Below, piece by piece: positions 17,774-26,684 of a stretch of 64,000 nucleotides of DNA. Each line of letters begins with the position of its first letter. Positions within the stretch are counted from its first letter, which is position 1. A model generated the notes under the pieces. That model did no database searches. It was not told where the DNA came from and worked only from the letters and a program-made list of their open reading frames with translations. The DNA lies in contig NZ_CP114902.1 of assembly GCF_027497235.1 (NCBI RefSeq), forward strand, positions 4,862,001 through 4,926,000. Reading direction: 5' to 3'. The position numbers and the translations under genes were made by a program. This DNA comes from Micromonospora sp. WMMD1128. GTDB lineage: Bacteria > Actinomycetota > Actinomycetes > Mycobacteriales > Micromonosporaceae.

Positions 17774-18250
17774 TCAGGCCTGCTCACCGGACTCGGCACC
17801 GGTCTGCTCCGCGGCCTTCGGCGCCTCGGTCTTCGGCGCCTCGGCCTCCGCCTTCGGGGCCTCCGCCTTGGCGGCCTTCTTGGCCGGCTTGGCCGGGGTC
17901 TCCGCCACACCGGCGGCGGCCTTCGCCTCGGCCTCGTACGCCGCCTTGCGGTCGGCCCGCTCCGCGGCGACCTTCAGCGGCGGCGGCGCCGGCAGGCCCT
18001 TGAACTTCTGCCAGTCACCGGTCAGCTCCAGCAGGCGCTGCACGGCCTCGCTCGGCTGAGCGCCGACGGACAGCCAGTACTGGACCCGCTCCGACCTGAC
18101 CTCGATCACCGAAGGGTCCTCCTTCGGCTGGTACACACCGACGAACTCGATCGCGCGACCGTCACGCTTGGTGCGCGAGTCGGCGACGACGATGCGGTAC
18201 TGCGGGTTGCGGATCTTGCCCATCCGCAGGAGCCGGATCTTTACGGCCAC
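17774..18250 (-). CDS. rpsP: 30S ribosomal protein S16 with long C-terminal tail
   Basis: 158 residues. The S16 core is clear ([20 protein letters not shown], then DPSVIEV). Bacterial S16 is usually 80-90 residues; here about 70 more form an Ala/Lys/Glu/Pro tail after residue 90, similar in composition to the S2 tail in this window. It is the first gene of the rpsP-khpA-rimM-trmD operon, whose promoter must lie in the 242-nt gap 18251-18492; I see no clear hexamers there. Confidence 0.96.
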   Translation of the reverse strand: MAVKIRLLRMGKIRNPQYRIVVADSRTKRDGRAIEFVGVYQPKEDPSVIEVRSERVQYWLSVGAQPSEAVQRLLELTGDWQKFKGLPAPPPLKVAAERADRKAAYEAEAKAAAGVAETPAKPAKKAAKAEAPKAEAEAPKTEAPKAAEQTGAESGEQA

Positions 18251-18492
18251 AGTTGTTTCGCTCCTGTTGCGATCTCACCGGCCCGTACGGGCGGTGTGGC
18301 GGGTGAGCGCCGACCGGCACAGTGGGGTTTGGGCCGGAGACTGCTCGGTGAACTGGCGACGCGCCCGGGTTAGAGGGCGCCGGACGCGCGCCGGATACCA
18401 GCGGACCATTCTGCCAGATCCGCGCCGGAACGCTCACACCGGACCCGGCGCGTACGCCCCGGGCGGGCCGGACGGTGACGAAGGACACGTGT

Positions 18493-19149
18493 TCAGCGCA
18501 CCGGCGGGCGGTCCCAGCCGGGCGGCATGTCGTCCGGAATGTTCCAGTCCGCCGGTGGCGTGAAGTCACGCCACGTCCCGTCGAACGGGAACGCGCCCGC
18601 CTCGGCGAGCCGGATCACCCGCTCCCCCTCGGCGCGTACCGCCTTCTCGTCGGTCACCCAGTAGTGCTCCGGGAAGCCGAGCCGCTCGGCGAACTCGTCC
18701 TCGTCCTTCCACTCCCAGGTCAGGTCCGGGTGCACCACCACGTCGAGGTCCTGGTCCACGATGTCGACGCCGGCCACCGCGCCGTCGTCCCAGCGGACAC
18801 CGGGCTCCTCCAGGTTGACGTACCAGTTCTGGAACCGGCCCCGCTCGTCGGTGAACCACCACACCGAGTGGGCGGCGCCCGTGGGCAGGAACTTCAGCAC
18901 CGACGGCCCGTTCCACGTGTCGCGCTTCAGCGCGTACGACGAGGTGATCCACTCGGTGAACGGCACCGCCCGCATGCCCAGCCCGGCGGCGGTCACCTCG
19001 TACGCCACCGGCGCGTTCCGCGCCACCCAGAGCAGCAGCCCGCGATCGTCGTCGGAGACCACGCGGGCCGCCCGGACCCACCCGATCCGCCCATGCCGCA
19101 CGTTGCGGTGCAGGACCAGCCGGCCGGGTTCGAAGCGCACGCTCACCAT
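18493..19149 (-). CDS. DUF402 family protein
   Basis: 218 residues. DUF402 proteins include nucleoside di/triphosphate phosphatases with a beta-barrel core; the conserved stretch here runs WYVNLEEPGVRWDDGAVAG and VDIVDQDLDVVVHPD, with the acidic residues expected to hold a metal. ATG 19149 is immediately after GAGGG, too close for a good ribosome site, so GTG 19140 is a credible alternative start. A 52-bp repeat ends 9 nt upstream. Confidence 0.85.
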   Translation of the reverse strand: MVSVRFEPGRLVLHRNVRHGRIGWVRAARVVSDDDRGLLLWVARNAPVAYEVTAAGLGMRAVPFTEWITSSYALKRDTWNGPSVLKFLPTGAAHSVWWFTDERGRFQNWYVNLEEPGVRWDDGAVAGVDIVDQDLDVVVHPDLTWEWKDEDEFAERLGFPEHYWVTDEKAVRAEGERVIRLAEAGAFPFDGTWRDFTPPADWNIPDDMPPGWDRPPVR

Positions 19150-19158
19150 CCCTCACTT

Positions 19159-19210
19159 GTTAAGCGGGGGCCCCGCCTCTACCTCAGGCGTTAACCGGGG
19201 GCCCCGCCTT
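19159..19210. repeat. 52-bp GC-palindromic element, copy 1
   Basis: Two tandem half-units with a 31-nt period, each beginning GTTAA and containing GGGGGCCCC, and ending CCTT. It begins 5 nt after the proS stop. Related copies are at 26633-26684 and 37560-37611. The strong GGGGGCCCC dyads suggest a transcription terminator or RNA-stabilising element. I recall very similar sequences being abundant in Micromonospora genomes, but could not check. Confidence 0.8.
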
Positions 19211-19215
19211 GCATC

Positions 19216-20622
19216 TCAGTAGGCGCGGGCGAGGATGGCCACGAGGTCGGGCTCGTCCTCGGTGTCCGGCACCGAGCCGTCGGCGCGCAGCAGGCAACGG
19301 ACCGTCACGCCCTGCGCGTTCGCCTCGGCCTCACCTGGCACACCGACCGCCGACCAGGGCACCATCGCCCAGCCGGTGGCGGTCGCCTCGATCGCCTCGG
19401 CAAGCGTCGACACCTCGACGGTGCGGGACCGGCGGAAGTCGAGCGCCTGGTCGTGCAACGCCCGCTGGTCGGCGTCGAGCGCGGCAAGCACCGCGCCGAC
19501 CACGTCGGCCACCGGCGTGGGGGCCTTCGAGCCGTCCGTACGCCGGACCACCACCGCGTTGCCGGCGGCCAGATCGCGGGGGCCGATCTCGACGCGTACC
19601 GGGTAGCCGCGCAGCTCGGCGTCGACGGCGCGGCGGCCGAACGCGGTGTCGGTCCGGTCGTCCAGCGCGACCCGGACACCCGCGTCGCGCAGCGCGTCGC
19701 GGACCTTGGCCGCCGCCTCACCCACGCCGTCCCCGTCCTTCACGATCATGACGTACGCCTGGACCGGCGCCAGCTTCGGCGGCACCCGCAGCCCGTTGTC
19801 GTCGCCGTGGCACATGATCAGCCCGCCCAGCATCCGGGTCGACGTGCCCCACGAGGTGGTCCAGGCGTGCTCCCGGCCACCCTCGGCCGAGGAGTAGCTG
19901 ATGTCGAACGCCTTGGCGAAGTTCTGGCCCAGCTCGTGACTGGTGCCCAGCTGGAGCGCCTTGCCGTCGCCCATCATGCCCTCGCACGTGTACGTGGCGG
20001 TGGCGCCGGCGAAACGCTCCCGGGCGGTCTTCAGCCCCACCACGACCGGGATGCCGAGCACGTTGACCATCAGGTCCTCGTACGCCTCGTGCAGGATCCG
20101 CCGCGCGTACGCGCGCGCGTCGTCCCGGGTGGCGTGCGCGGTGTGCCCCTCCTGCCAGAGGAACTCGCTGGTACGCAGGAAGATCCGCGGGCGCAGCTCC
20201 CAGCGGACCACGTTCGCCCACTGGTTGAGCAGCAGCGGCAGGTCCCGGTACGAGTCGACCCACTTGGCCATGAACTCGCCGATCACCGTCTCGCTCGTGG
20301 GGCGGACCACCACCGGCTCGGCGAGCTGCTTGCCACCACCGTGGGTGACCACGGCCAGCTCCGGCGAGAAGCCCTCGACGTGCTCGGCCTCCCGCTTGAG
20401 GTAGCTCTCCGGGATGAACAGCGGGAAGTACGCGTTCTCCGCGCCGGCCGCCTTGATCCGGGCGTCCATCTCGGCCTGCATCCGCTCCCAGATGGCGTAG
20501 CCGGCCGGTCGGATGACCATGGTGCCCCGAACCGGGCCGTTGTCGGCCAGCTTCGCCTTGGCGATCAGGTCCTGGTACCAGCGGGGAAAGTCCTCCGCAC
20601 GGGGAGTGAGCACGCGTGCCAT
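19216..20622 (-). CDS. proS: Prolyl-tRNA synthetase, editing-domain-less type
   Basis: 468 residues. Class II synthetase. Motif 2 appears as RPRIFLRTSEFLWQEGHTAH and the Pro site includes VVRPTSETVIGEF. The length and motif style match the archaeal/eukaryote-like ProRS, which lacks the INS editing domain of the roughly 570-residue bacterial form. Monocistronic and divergent from a TetR gene; a 52-bp repeat element follows its stop. Confidence 0.95.
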   Translation of the reverse strand: MARVLTPRAEDFPRWYQDLIAKAKLADNGPVRGTMVIRPAGYAIWERMQAEMDARIKAAGAENAYFPLFIPESYLKREAEHVEGFSPELAVVTHGGGKQLAEPVVVRPTSETVIGEFMAKWVDSYRDLPLLLNQWANVVRWELRPRIFLRTSEFLWQEGHTAHATRDDARAYARRILHEAYEDLMVNVLGIPVVVGLKTARERFAGATATYTCEGMMGDGKALQLGTSHELGQNFAKAFDISYSSAEGGREHAWTTSWGTSTRMLGGLIMCHGDDNGLRVPPKLAPVQAYVMIVKDGDGVGEAAAKVRDALRDAGVRVALDDRTDTAFGRRAVDAELRGYPVRVEIGPRDLAAGNAVVVRRTDGSKAPTPVADVVGAVLAALDADQRALHDQALDFRRSRTVEVSTLAEAIEATATGWAMVPWSAVGVPGEAEANAQGVTVRCLLRADGSVPDTEDEPDLVAILARAY

Positions 20623-20713
20623 GACCGCACATCCTATGCGCCGCGCGCGCCGCCGCTGCGCCGGGGAGCCGACCCCCGCCGTGTCGCGCCGGCGGCCGTA
20701 GACTTCGACGGCG

Positions 20714-21289
20714 ATGGGTGAGGCACGGGACGCGATCGTCGAGGCCGCCCGGGCACAGGCCGTGGCCGGTGGCTGGGACGGCGTCCGGATGGGCGCGGTG
20801 GCCGAGACGGCCGGGGTGAGCCGGCAGACGGTCTACAACGAGTTCGGCACCAAGGCGGGCCTGGCCGAGGCGCTCGCCCGGCACGAGGTGGACCGGTTCG
20901 TCGGCGAGGTCCGGGCCGCGCTCGACGAGCACGGCGCCGACGTCCGTGCCGCCGCGTACGCGGCGATCGGCCGCACGCTCGCCTCGGCCGCCGACAATCC
21001 GCTGATCAAGGCGATCCTGACCAGCGCGCGGGGCGGTTCGGACGAGCTGCTGCCCTATCTGACCACCCGGTCCGAGTTGGTGCTCGCCGAGTCGACCGGG
21101 GCGCTGCTGGAGTGGGCGGGTCGGCACCTGCCGGAGGCCGACCCGGCGGCCCTGGCGTTCGCCGCGGACAGCATCGTCCGACTGGTGGTGAGCCACATCG
21201 TGCTGCCGTCAGCCCCGGTAGACGACACCGCCGCCCACCTGGCCGACCTGGCCGTGCACCTCTTCCTCGCTGCCACCGCGGCACGCTGA
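20714..21289 (+). CDS. TetR family transcriptional regulator
   Basis: 191 residues. The N-terminal helix-turn-helix is GAVAETAGVSRQTVYNEFGT (about 30-50); the ligand domain is unremarkable. TAGACT lies 9 nt upstream, so the mRNA leader is absent or very short. It is divergent from proS and converges on the amidohydrolase with a 6-nt gap; its target is not obvious and I saw no palindromic operator in the 91-nt divergent gap. Confidence 0.9.
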   Translation: MGEARDAIVEAARAQAVAGGWDGVRMGAVAETAGVSRQTVYNEFGTKAGLAEALARHEVDRFVGEVRAALDEHGADVRAAAYAAIGRTLASAADNPLIKAILTSARGGSDELLPYLTTRSELVLAESTGALLEWAGRHLPEADPAALAFAADSIVRLVVSHIVLPSAPVDDTAAHLADLAVHLFLAATAAR

Positions 21290-21295
21290 GGCCGG

Positions 21296-22375
21296 TCAGC
21301 GGATCACCTGGCCGCGCAGGATGATGCGGGTGGGTGCGGTGATCACGCGCAGGTCGCGGCGTGGGTCCTCGGGATAGACCACCAGGTCGGCGAGGCCGCC
21401 CTCGACCAGGCCGGGAAAGCCGAGCCACTCCCGGGCCCGCCAGGAGGCGGCGGCCAGCACGTCCTCAGCGGACATCCCGGCCCGCTCGTGCAGCAGCAGC
21501 ATCTCCTGGGCCGCGAGCCCGTGGTCGATGCCGCCGCCCGCGTCGGTGCCGACGTAGATCGGCACGCCCGCCTCGTGGGCGGCGCGCACCACGTCGGGGA
21601 AGCGGTCCCGCAGGGCGATCATGTGGTCGGCGTACCCGGGGAACTTGTCCCGGGCCTGGTCCGCGATGTGGCCGAAGGTCCGGATGTTGATCATGGTGGG
21701 GACCAGCGCGGTGCCCTGCCGGGCCATCAGGTCGATCAGGTCGAGGCTCAGGCCGGTGCCGTGCTCCACCGAGTCCACCCCGGCCCGGACCATCGTCGCC
21801 ACCGCCGACTCGGAGAACGTGTGCACCGCGGCGCGCACCCCGGCGGCGTGCGCGGCGGCGACCGCCGCGGTCATGGTGTCGGCGTCCCAGGCCGGCGCGA
21901 GGTCGCCCACCCCCCGGTCGATCCAGTCGCCGACCAGCTTGACCCAGCCGTTGCCGGCGGCGGCCTGCGCCGCCACGGTCGCGGCCACCTCGGCCGCGCC
22001 GACCTCCACGCCGATGTCGCGCAGGTAGCGCTTGGGCGGCGCGACGTGCCGGCCGGCGCGGGCCAGTCGCGGCAGTCCCGGCTCGTCCTCCAACTCGGGG
22101 TACGGGTACGGCGAGCCGGCGTCCCGGATGGCCAGCACGCCGGCGTCCCGGTCGATCCGGGCCAGCTCCCGGGCCTGGTCGAGCGAGGTGATCGGGGCGC
22201 CGCCACGGGCGATGCCGATGTGGCAGTGCGCGTCGGTCAGGCCGGGCAGCACGAACCCGCCGTCGGCCACCGTCTCGGCCCCCGGCACCGGGTCGAAGGT
22301 GACCCGGTCGCCGACCAGCCAGGCGTCCCGGACCTCGTCGTCGGGAAGGAACACACCGCGCACATGCAGAGCCAT
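21296..22375 (-). CDS. Amidohydrolase family protein
   Basis: 359 residues from ATG 22375 (GTG 22381 possible). TIM-barrel metal-dependent hydrolase: DAHCHIGIARGG holds the HxH motif, VEHGTGLSLDLIDLM a metal His, and VGTDAGGGIDHGL the catalytic Asp. Closest in style to imidazolonepropionase-like or prolidase-type amidohydrolases. Cytoplasmic; substrate unknown. It lies 18 nt downstream of the Uma2 gene and may be co-transcribed with it. Confidence 0.88.
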   Translation of the reverse strand: MALHVRGVFLPDDEVRDAWLVGDRVTFDPVPGAETVADGGFVLPGLTDAHCHIGIARGGAPITSLDQARELARIDRDAGVLAIRDAGSPYPYPELEDEPGLPRLARAGRHVAPPKRYLRDIGVEVGAAEVAATVAAQAAAGNGWVKLVGDWIDRGVGDLAPAWDADTMTAAVAAAHAAGVRAAVHTFSESAVATMVRAGVDSVEHGTGLSLDLIDLMARQGTALVPTMINIRTFGHIADQARDKFPGYADHMIALRDRFPDVVRAAHEAGVPIYVGTDAGGGIDHGLAAQEMLLLHERAGMSAEDVLAAASWRAREWLGFPGLVEGGLADLVVYPEDPRRDLRVITAPTRIILRGQVIR

Positions 22376-22393
22376 GTGCACAGTCCTACCCGA

Positions 22394-22975
22394 TCACTCG
22401 TCCGCGCCGGCCAGCAGGTCGTTGCGGCGCGCGGTCAGGGCCGGCAGGTCGACGGAGACCTTCCACGGCCGCTCGGTGACGAACAGGTCCTCGGTGTGGG
22501 TCACCTGCTCGTACTCGCGGGCGACGCCGCCGAGCGTGTATTCGGTGAGCGCGATCCGCTCCTGCTGCGGGTCCACCACCCAGTAGGAGGCGACCCCGGC
22601 GCGGGCGTAGACCTTCGCCTTGTCGTAGAGGTCGCGGAAGTGCGACGTCGGGGAGACGACCTCCACCGCGAGCAGCGTGTCCTCGATCGGGACCGGTGAG
22701 CGGCCGGCGTGCTTGCGCCGGATCACCACCACGTCCGGCCGCGGCTCGTTGCGGCGGTCGACCCGCATGGACAGGTCGATGGTCACCAGAAACTCCGGCG
22801 GGCAGTTGACCTCGAGCGCGAGCAGGAGACGGACACACAGGTCCTGGTGCAGGGCAGTGGGGGACGGCACGATCAACCTTCCGTTGATCAGTTCGTACGG
22901 AAGGTCCTTCGGCAGGTCGCCGAGGTCGTCGACCGTCCACTCGTGCCGCTCCGGCAGGATCGGGGCCGCGGTCAT
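22394..22975 (-). CDS. Uma2 family (DUF820) restriction-endonuclease-fold protein
   Basis: 193 residues. The PD-(D/E)xK-like core is RPDVVVIRRK then TLLAVEVVSPTSHFRD. Function of Uma2 proteins is unproven; they are plentiful in cyanobacteria and actinobacteria. ATG 22975 is chosen over ATG 22981 because the GGAAGGAG ribosome site is 6 nt from the former and abuts the latter. Confidence 0.88.
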   Translation of the reverse strand: MTAAPILPERHEWTVDDLGDLPKDLPYELINGRLIVPSPTALHQDLCVRLLLALEVNCPPEFLVTIDLSMRVDRRNEPRPDVVVIRRKHAGRSPVPIEDTLLAVEVVSPTSHFRDLYDKAKVYARAGVASYWVVDPQQERIALTEYTLGGVAREYEQVTHTEDLFVTERPWKVSVDLPALTARRNDLLAGADE

Positions 22976-23045
22976 TGACATCTCCTTCCAGGGGGACGAC
23001 ATCACCCTACGAAATTTTGACGTCGCCCACCGTCACCGACACGCG

Positions 23046-24599
23046 TCAGCGCGGGCCCTTGTCGCCGCCCTTGCCGAGCTTGTTGAAGTCGATCTTCGGC
23101 AGCTTGAAGCCCGGGGGCAGGCCCTGGCCGCCGGCCAGGTCGCCCGGGTCCAGGCCCGGCGGGAGCTGCGGCATGCCGCCGGGGAAGCCGCCCGCCGCGC
23201 CCGCCCCGGTACGCGGCCGGTTGCCGCCCTTCGTGCCCTTGCGCTTGTTCTTCGGCGACTTGGTCGCCTTGCGCCGGCCGCCGCCGGGCAGGCCCATCAT
23301 GCCGCCCATCTGCTTCATCATCTTCTGCGCGTCGGCGAAACGGTTGAGCAGTTGATTGACGTCCATCACGGTGACGCCGGAACCGTTGGCGATGCGGGCC
23401 CGCCGCGACCCGTTGATGATTTTGGGGTTGGTGCGCTCGGTCGGGGTCATCGACCTGATGATCGCGGTGACCCGGTCGAAGTGCTTGTCGTCAAGCTCGG
23501 CGATCTGGTCCTTCATCTGCCCCATGCCGGGCATCATGGCCAGCACGTTGGCGATCGGGCCCATCCGCCGGACCGCGATGAGCTGATCGAGGAAGTCCTC
23601 AAGCGTGAAGGTCTCCCCGCCCATCAGCTTGGCGGTCATCTTCTCCTTCTGATCGGAGTCGAAGGCCGCCTCGGCCTGCTCGATCAGCGTGAGGACGTCG
23701 CCCATGCCGAGGATCCGGCTGGCCATCCGGTCGGGGTGGAAGACGTCGAAGTCCTCAAGCTTCTCGCCCGTGGACGCGAACAGGATCGGCTGGCCGGTGA
23801 CCTCACGGACCGACAGCGCGGCGCCACCGCGGGCGTCACCGTCGAGCTTGGAGAGGACCACGCCGGTGATGCCGACGCCGTCGCGGAACGCCTCGGCGGT
23901 GCGGACCGCGTCCTGGCCGACCATCGCGTCGATGACGAAGATGACCTCGTCGGGCTGGACCGCGTCGCGGATGTTCGCGGCCTGCTGCATCATCTCGGCG
24001 TCGATGCCGAGCCGGCCGGCGGTGTCCACGATGACGATGTCGCGGGCGGCCCGGCGGGCGTGCTCGATCGAGTCGCGGGCGACCTGCACCGGGTCGCCGA
24101 CGCCGTTGCCGGGCGCCGGGGCGTACACCTCGACCCCGGCCCGGCCACCGAGCACCTGGAGCTGCCCGACGGCGTTGGGACGCTGGAGGTCGGCGGCGAC
24201 AAGCAGCGGCTGGTGCCCCTGCCCCTTGAGGAAGCGGGCCAGCTTGCCGGCGAGGGTCGTCTTGCCGGAACCCTGGAGGCCGGCCAGCATGATCACCGTT
24301 GGCGGGTTCTTGGCGAACTGGAGCCGCCGGCCCTCGCCACCGAGGACGTTGATCAGCTCCTCGTTGACGATCTTGACGATCTGCTGGGCCGGGTTGAGCG
24401 CCTGGGAGACCTCGGACCCGCGGGCCCGCTCCTTCACCGCCGCGATGAAGCCCTTGACCACCGGCAGGGCGACGTCGGCCTCCAGCAGCGCCATCCGGAT
24501 CTCGCGCGCGGTGGCGTCGATGTCGGCGTCGGTGAGCCGGCCCTTGCCACGGAGCTTGGTGAAGATCCCGGACAGGCGGTCACTCAAGGTGTCAAACAC
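23046..24599 (-). CDS. ffh: Signal recognition particle protein Ffh
   Basis: 517 residues from GTG 24599 (VFDTLSDRLSGIFTKLRGKG). The NG GTPase domain has GLQGSGKT at 107-114 and DTAGRLGIDAEMM; the C-terminal M domain is methionine-rich (MMPGMGQMKDQ, MKQMGGMMGLPGGG) for signal sequences and 4.5S RNA. It docks with FtsY, encoded at 31846-33027. An in-frame extension to 24659 lacks the family start and is not used. Confidence 0.96.
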   Translation of the reverse strand: MFDTLSDRLSGIFTKLRGKGRLTDADIDATAREIRMALLEADVALPVVKGFIAAVKERARGSEVSQALNPAQQIVKIVNEELINVLGGEGRRLQFAKNPPTVIMLAGLQGSGKTTLAGKLARFLKGQGHQPLLVAADLQRPNAVGQLQVLGGRAGVEVYAPAPGNGVGDPVQVARDSIEHARRAARDIVIVDTAGRLGIDAEMMQQAANIRDAVQPDEVIFVIDAMVGQDAVRTAEAFRDGVGITGVVLSKLDGDARGGAALSVREVTGQPILFASTGEKLEDFDVFHPDRMASRILGMGDVLTLIEQAEAAFDSDQKEKMTAKLMGGETFTLEDFLDQLIAVRRMGPIANVLAMMPGMGQMKDQIAELDDKHFDRVTAIIRSMTPTERTNPKIINGSRRARIANGSGVTVMDVNQLLNRFADAQKMMKQMGGMMGLPGGGRRKATKSPKNKRKGTKGGNRPRTGAGAAGGFPGGMPQLPPGLDPGDLAGGQGLPPGFKLPKIDFNKLGKGGDKGPR

Positions 24600-24707
24600 G
24601 CGAACATCCCGTTTGTCGTCATCGGCGGGCACAGCGGCCGGGCCGGCTGTCCAGCCCACCGTTAGGGTAGCCCGCCGCCTCCCGCCCCGCTCCGACCCGG
24701 CCGGCTG

Positions 24708-25364
24708 TCAGGAGCCGACCAGCCCCGACTGGTACGCGAAGACCACCAGCTGGGCCCGGTCCCGCGCGCCCAGCTTGACCATGGCCCGGCTGACGTGGGT
24801 ACGCGCGGTCGCCGGACTGACCACCAGCCGGTCGGCGATCTCGGCGTTGCTCAGCCCCTCCCCGACCAGCGCCACCACCTCCCGTTCCCGGTCGGTGAGC
24901 GCGCCGAGCCGGGGATGCGGGCGCGGCACCCGGGCCGGCCGGGTGGCGAACTCCCGGACCACCCGGCGGGTCACCGACGGGGACAGCAGCGCCTCCCCCT
25001 CGGCGACCAGGCGGATCGCCCGCAACAGCTCGACCGGGCGGGTGTCCTTGGTGAGGAAGCCGCTCGCCCCGTGCCGGAGCGCGTCGAAGACGTACTCGTC
25101 CAGCTCGAACGTGGTCAGCACCACCACCCGGGTGCCGGCCAGCGCCGGGTCGCCGACGATGCGGCGGGTGGCCTCGATGCCGTCCACGCCGGGCATCCGC
25201 ACGTCCATCAGGACCACGTCCGGGCGTTCCCGGCGGGCCGCCGCCACGGCGGCCAGCCCGTCGGCGGCCTCCCCGACGACGGTCAGGTCGTCCTCGCTGT
25301 CCACGAGCGCCCGCAGCCCGATCCGGACCAGGTCCTGGTCGTCGGCGAGCAGCACCCGGATCAT
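24708..25364 (-). CDS. LuxR/NarL-type response regulator
   Basis: 218 residues. Receiver domain with phosphoacceptor D54 (VLMDVRMPG) and acidic pocket ADDQD, then a LuxR-type helix-turn-helix at about 150-205 (LTDREREVVALVGEGLSNAE). The start overlaps the histidine kinase stop by 4 nt, so the pair is cognate. Targets unknown. Confidence 0.94.
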   Translation of the reverse strand: MIRVLLADDQDLVRIGLRALVDSEDDLTVVGEAADGLAAVAAARRERPDVVLMDVRMPGVDGIEATRRIVGDPALAGTRVVVLTTFELDEYVFDALRHGASGFLTKDTRPVELLRAIRLVAEGEALLSPSVTRRVVREFATRPARVPRPHPRLGALTDREREVVALVGEGLSNAEIADRLVVSPATARTHVSRAMVKLGARDRAQLVVFAYQSGLVGS

Positions 25365-26530
25365 GTGGCCTCCCCCGTGGGCAGCGTGGCGTACACCCGG
25401 AAGCCGGCGGGCGGGGCCGGCCCAGCGGTGAACGTACCGCCGAGCGCGGTGACCCGCTCGCGCATGCCGGCAAGCCCGGAGCCGGTGGGCCGGTCCGGGC
25501 GGGCAACCGGGCCGCGACCGGTGTCGGTGACCTCCACGGTCAGCTCGCCCGGCGCGTACCCGACGCGGACCGTGGCGGTGGCCGGCCCGGCGTGCCGCAG
25601 CACGTTGGTCAGCGCCTCCTGCGCCACCCGGTACGCGGCCAGGTCCACCGCCACCGGCAGCGGGCGCGGCGCCCCGGTCGTCTCGACGGTGACCGGCACC
25701 CCGGCGCCGGCCAGCCGCTCGCGCAACTGCGGGAGCTGGCCCAGGCCCGGCACCGGCGCGCGCTCGTCGGCGGGCTCCTCGCGGCGGACCACGGTCAGCG
25801 TGACCCGCAGCTCGTCCAACGCCTCCTTGCTGGTCCGGCTGATCGCGGTGAGCGCCACCTCGGCCTGCTCGGGCCGGCGGGCCAGCAGGTGCAGCGCCAC
25901 CTCGGCCTGAAGGTGGATCGCGGCGAGCCCGTGACCCACCACGTCGTGCACCTCCCGGGCCACCCGCAGCCGCTCCGCGTCGGCCAGCCGCCGGGCCTCG
26001 TCGGTCCGGCTCCGGGCGGCGGCCTCCCGACTCAGCCGCACGGTGACCCCGACCGCGAACGGCACCACCACCCAGGCGGCCACCGGCATGAGACCGACCG
26101 GGCCGGGCGGACGCACACCGACGAGGACGTACGCCAGCAGCGCCGCCAGCACGACCGCGCCGGCCACCGCCGCGACCCGCACCGGCCGGTGCGCGGCCAC
26201 CGTGTAGACCGCGACGAGGAACGCCAGCAGGATCGGACCGTACGGCTGGCCGAGCATCAGGTACGCGGTGGTCACGGCGGCGACCACGGCCAGGGTGGGC
26301 AGCGGCCACCGCCGGCGCACCGTCACCGCGAGCGCCGCCACCACGACCGGCGGGTAGGCAGCGGGACCGGCGTGCACGCCCTGGTTCTCCCCGGCCGGCG
26401 CGGTGCCGGCCAGCCCGATCGCCAGCAGGGCCAGGCCGAGCAGTCCGTCGAGGAGCCACCGCTGCCGGTCACCGCGCCCGCGATCCACGTCCACGCCCCC
26501 GTCCCGGCCCGACCGTCCCGCCGCGTCCAC
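25361..26530 (-). CDS. Membrane sensor histidine kinase (HisKA_3 type)
   Basis: 389 residues. About five to six membrane helices fill residues 25-165, with almost no extracellular loops. The phosphoacceptor is the His in REVHDVVGHGLAAIHLQ, followed by a HATPase with DTGRGPV and GSGLAGMRERV. Stimulus unknown; the compact membrane domain suggests sensing within the membrane. The start is uncertain (GTG 26530 or GTG about 26496). Confidence 0.92.
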   Translation of the reverse strand: MDAAGRSGRDGGVDVDRGRGDRQRWLLDGLLGLALLAIGLAGTAPAGENQGVHAGPAAYPPVVVAALAVTVRRRWPLPTLAVVAAVTTAYLMLGQPYGPILLAFLVAVYTVAAHRPVRVAAVAGAVVLAALLAYVLVGVRPPGPVGLMPVAAWVVVPFAVGVTVRLSREAAARSRTDEARRLADAERLRVAREVHDVVGHGLAAIHLQAEVALHLLARRPEQAEVALTAISRTSKEALDELRVTLTVVRREEPADERAPVPGLGQLPQLRERLAGAGVPVTVETTGAPRPLPVAVDLAAYRVAQEALTNVLRHAGPATATVRVGYAPGELTVEVTDTGRGPVARPDRPTGSGLAGMRERVTALGGTFTAGPAPPAGFRVYATLPTGEAT

Positions 26531-26632
26531 CCTGGCAGGTTCACGCCCGAGGATCCCGCCGCCGGGCCGCCGGCGCGTCGGCCCGGCGGCGGTTCCCGGG
26601 GTACGTCAGCGGGCGTACCGCATGCCGTGGAT

Positions 26633-26684
26633 GTTAAGCGGGGGCCCCGCCTCTACCGGAGGCGTTAAGCGGGGGCCCCGCCTT
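26633..26684. repeat. 52-bp GC-palindromic element, copy 2
   Basis: Nearly identical to the 19159 copy, with two GTTAAGCGGGGGCCCC half-units at 31-nt spacing. Its CCTT end runs into the glnD stop codon (2-nt overlap). It lies about 100 nt upstream of the kinase gene and probably isolates it from the amtB-glnB-glnD transcript. Confidence 0.8.
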
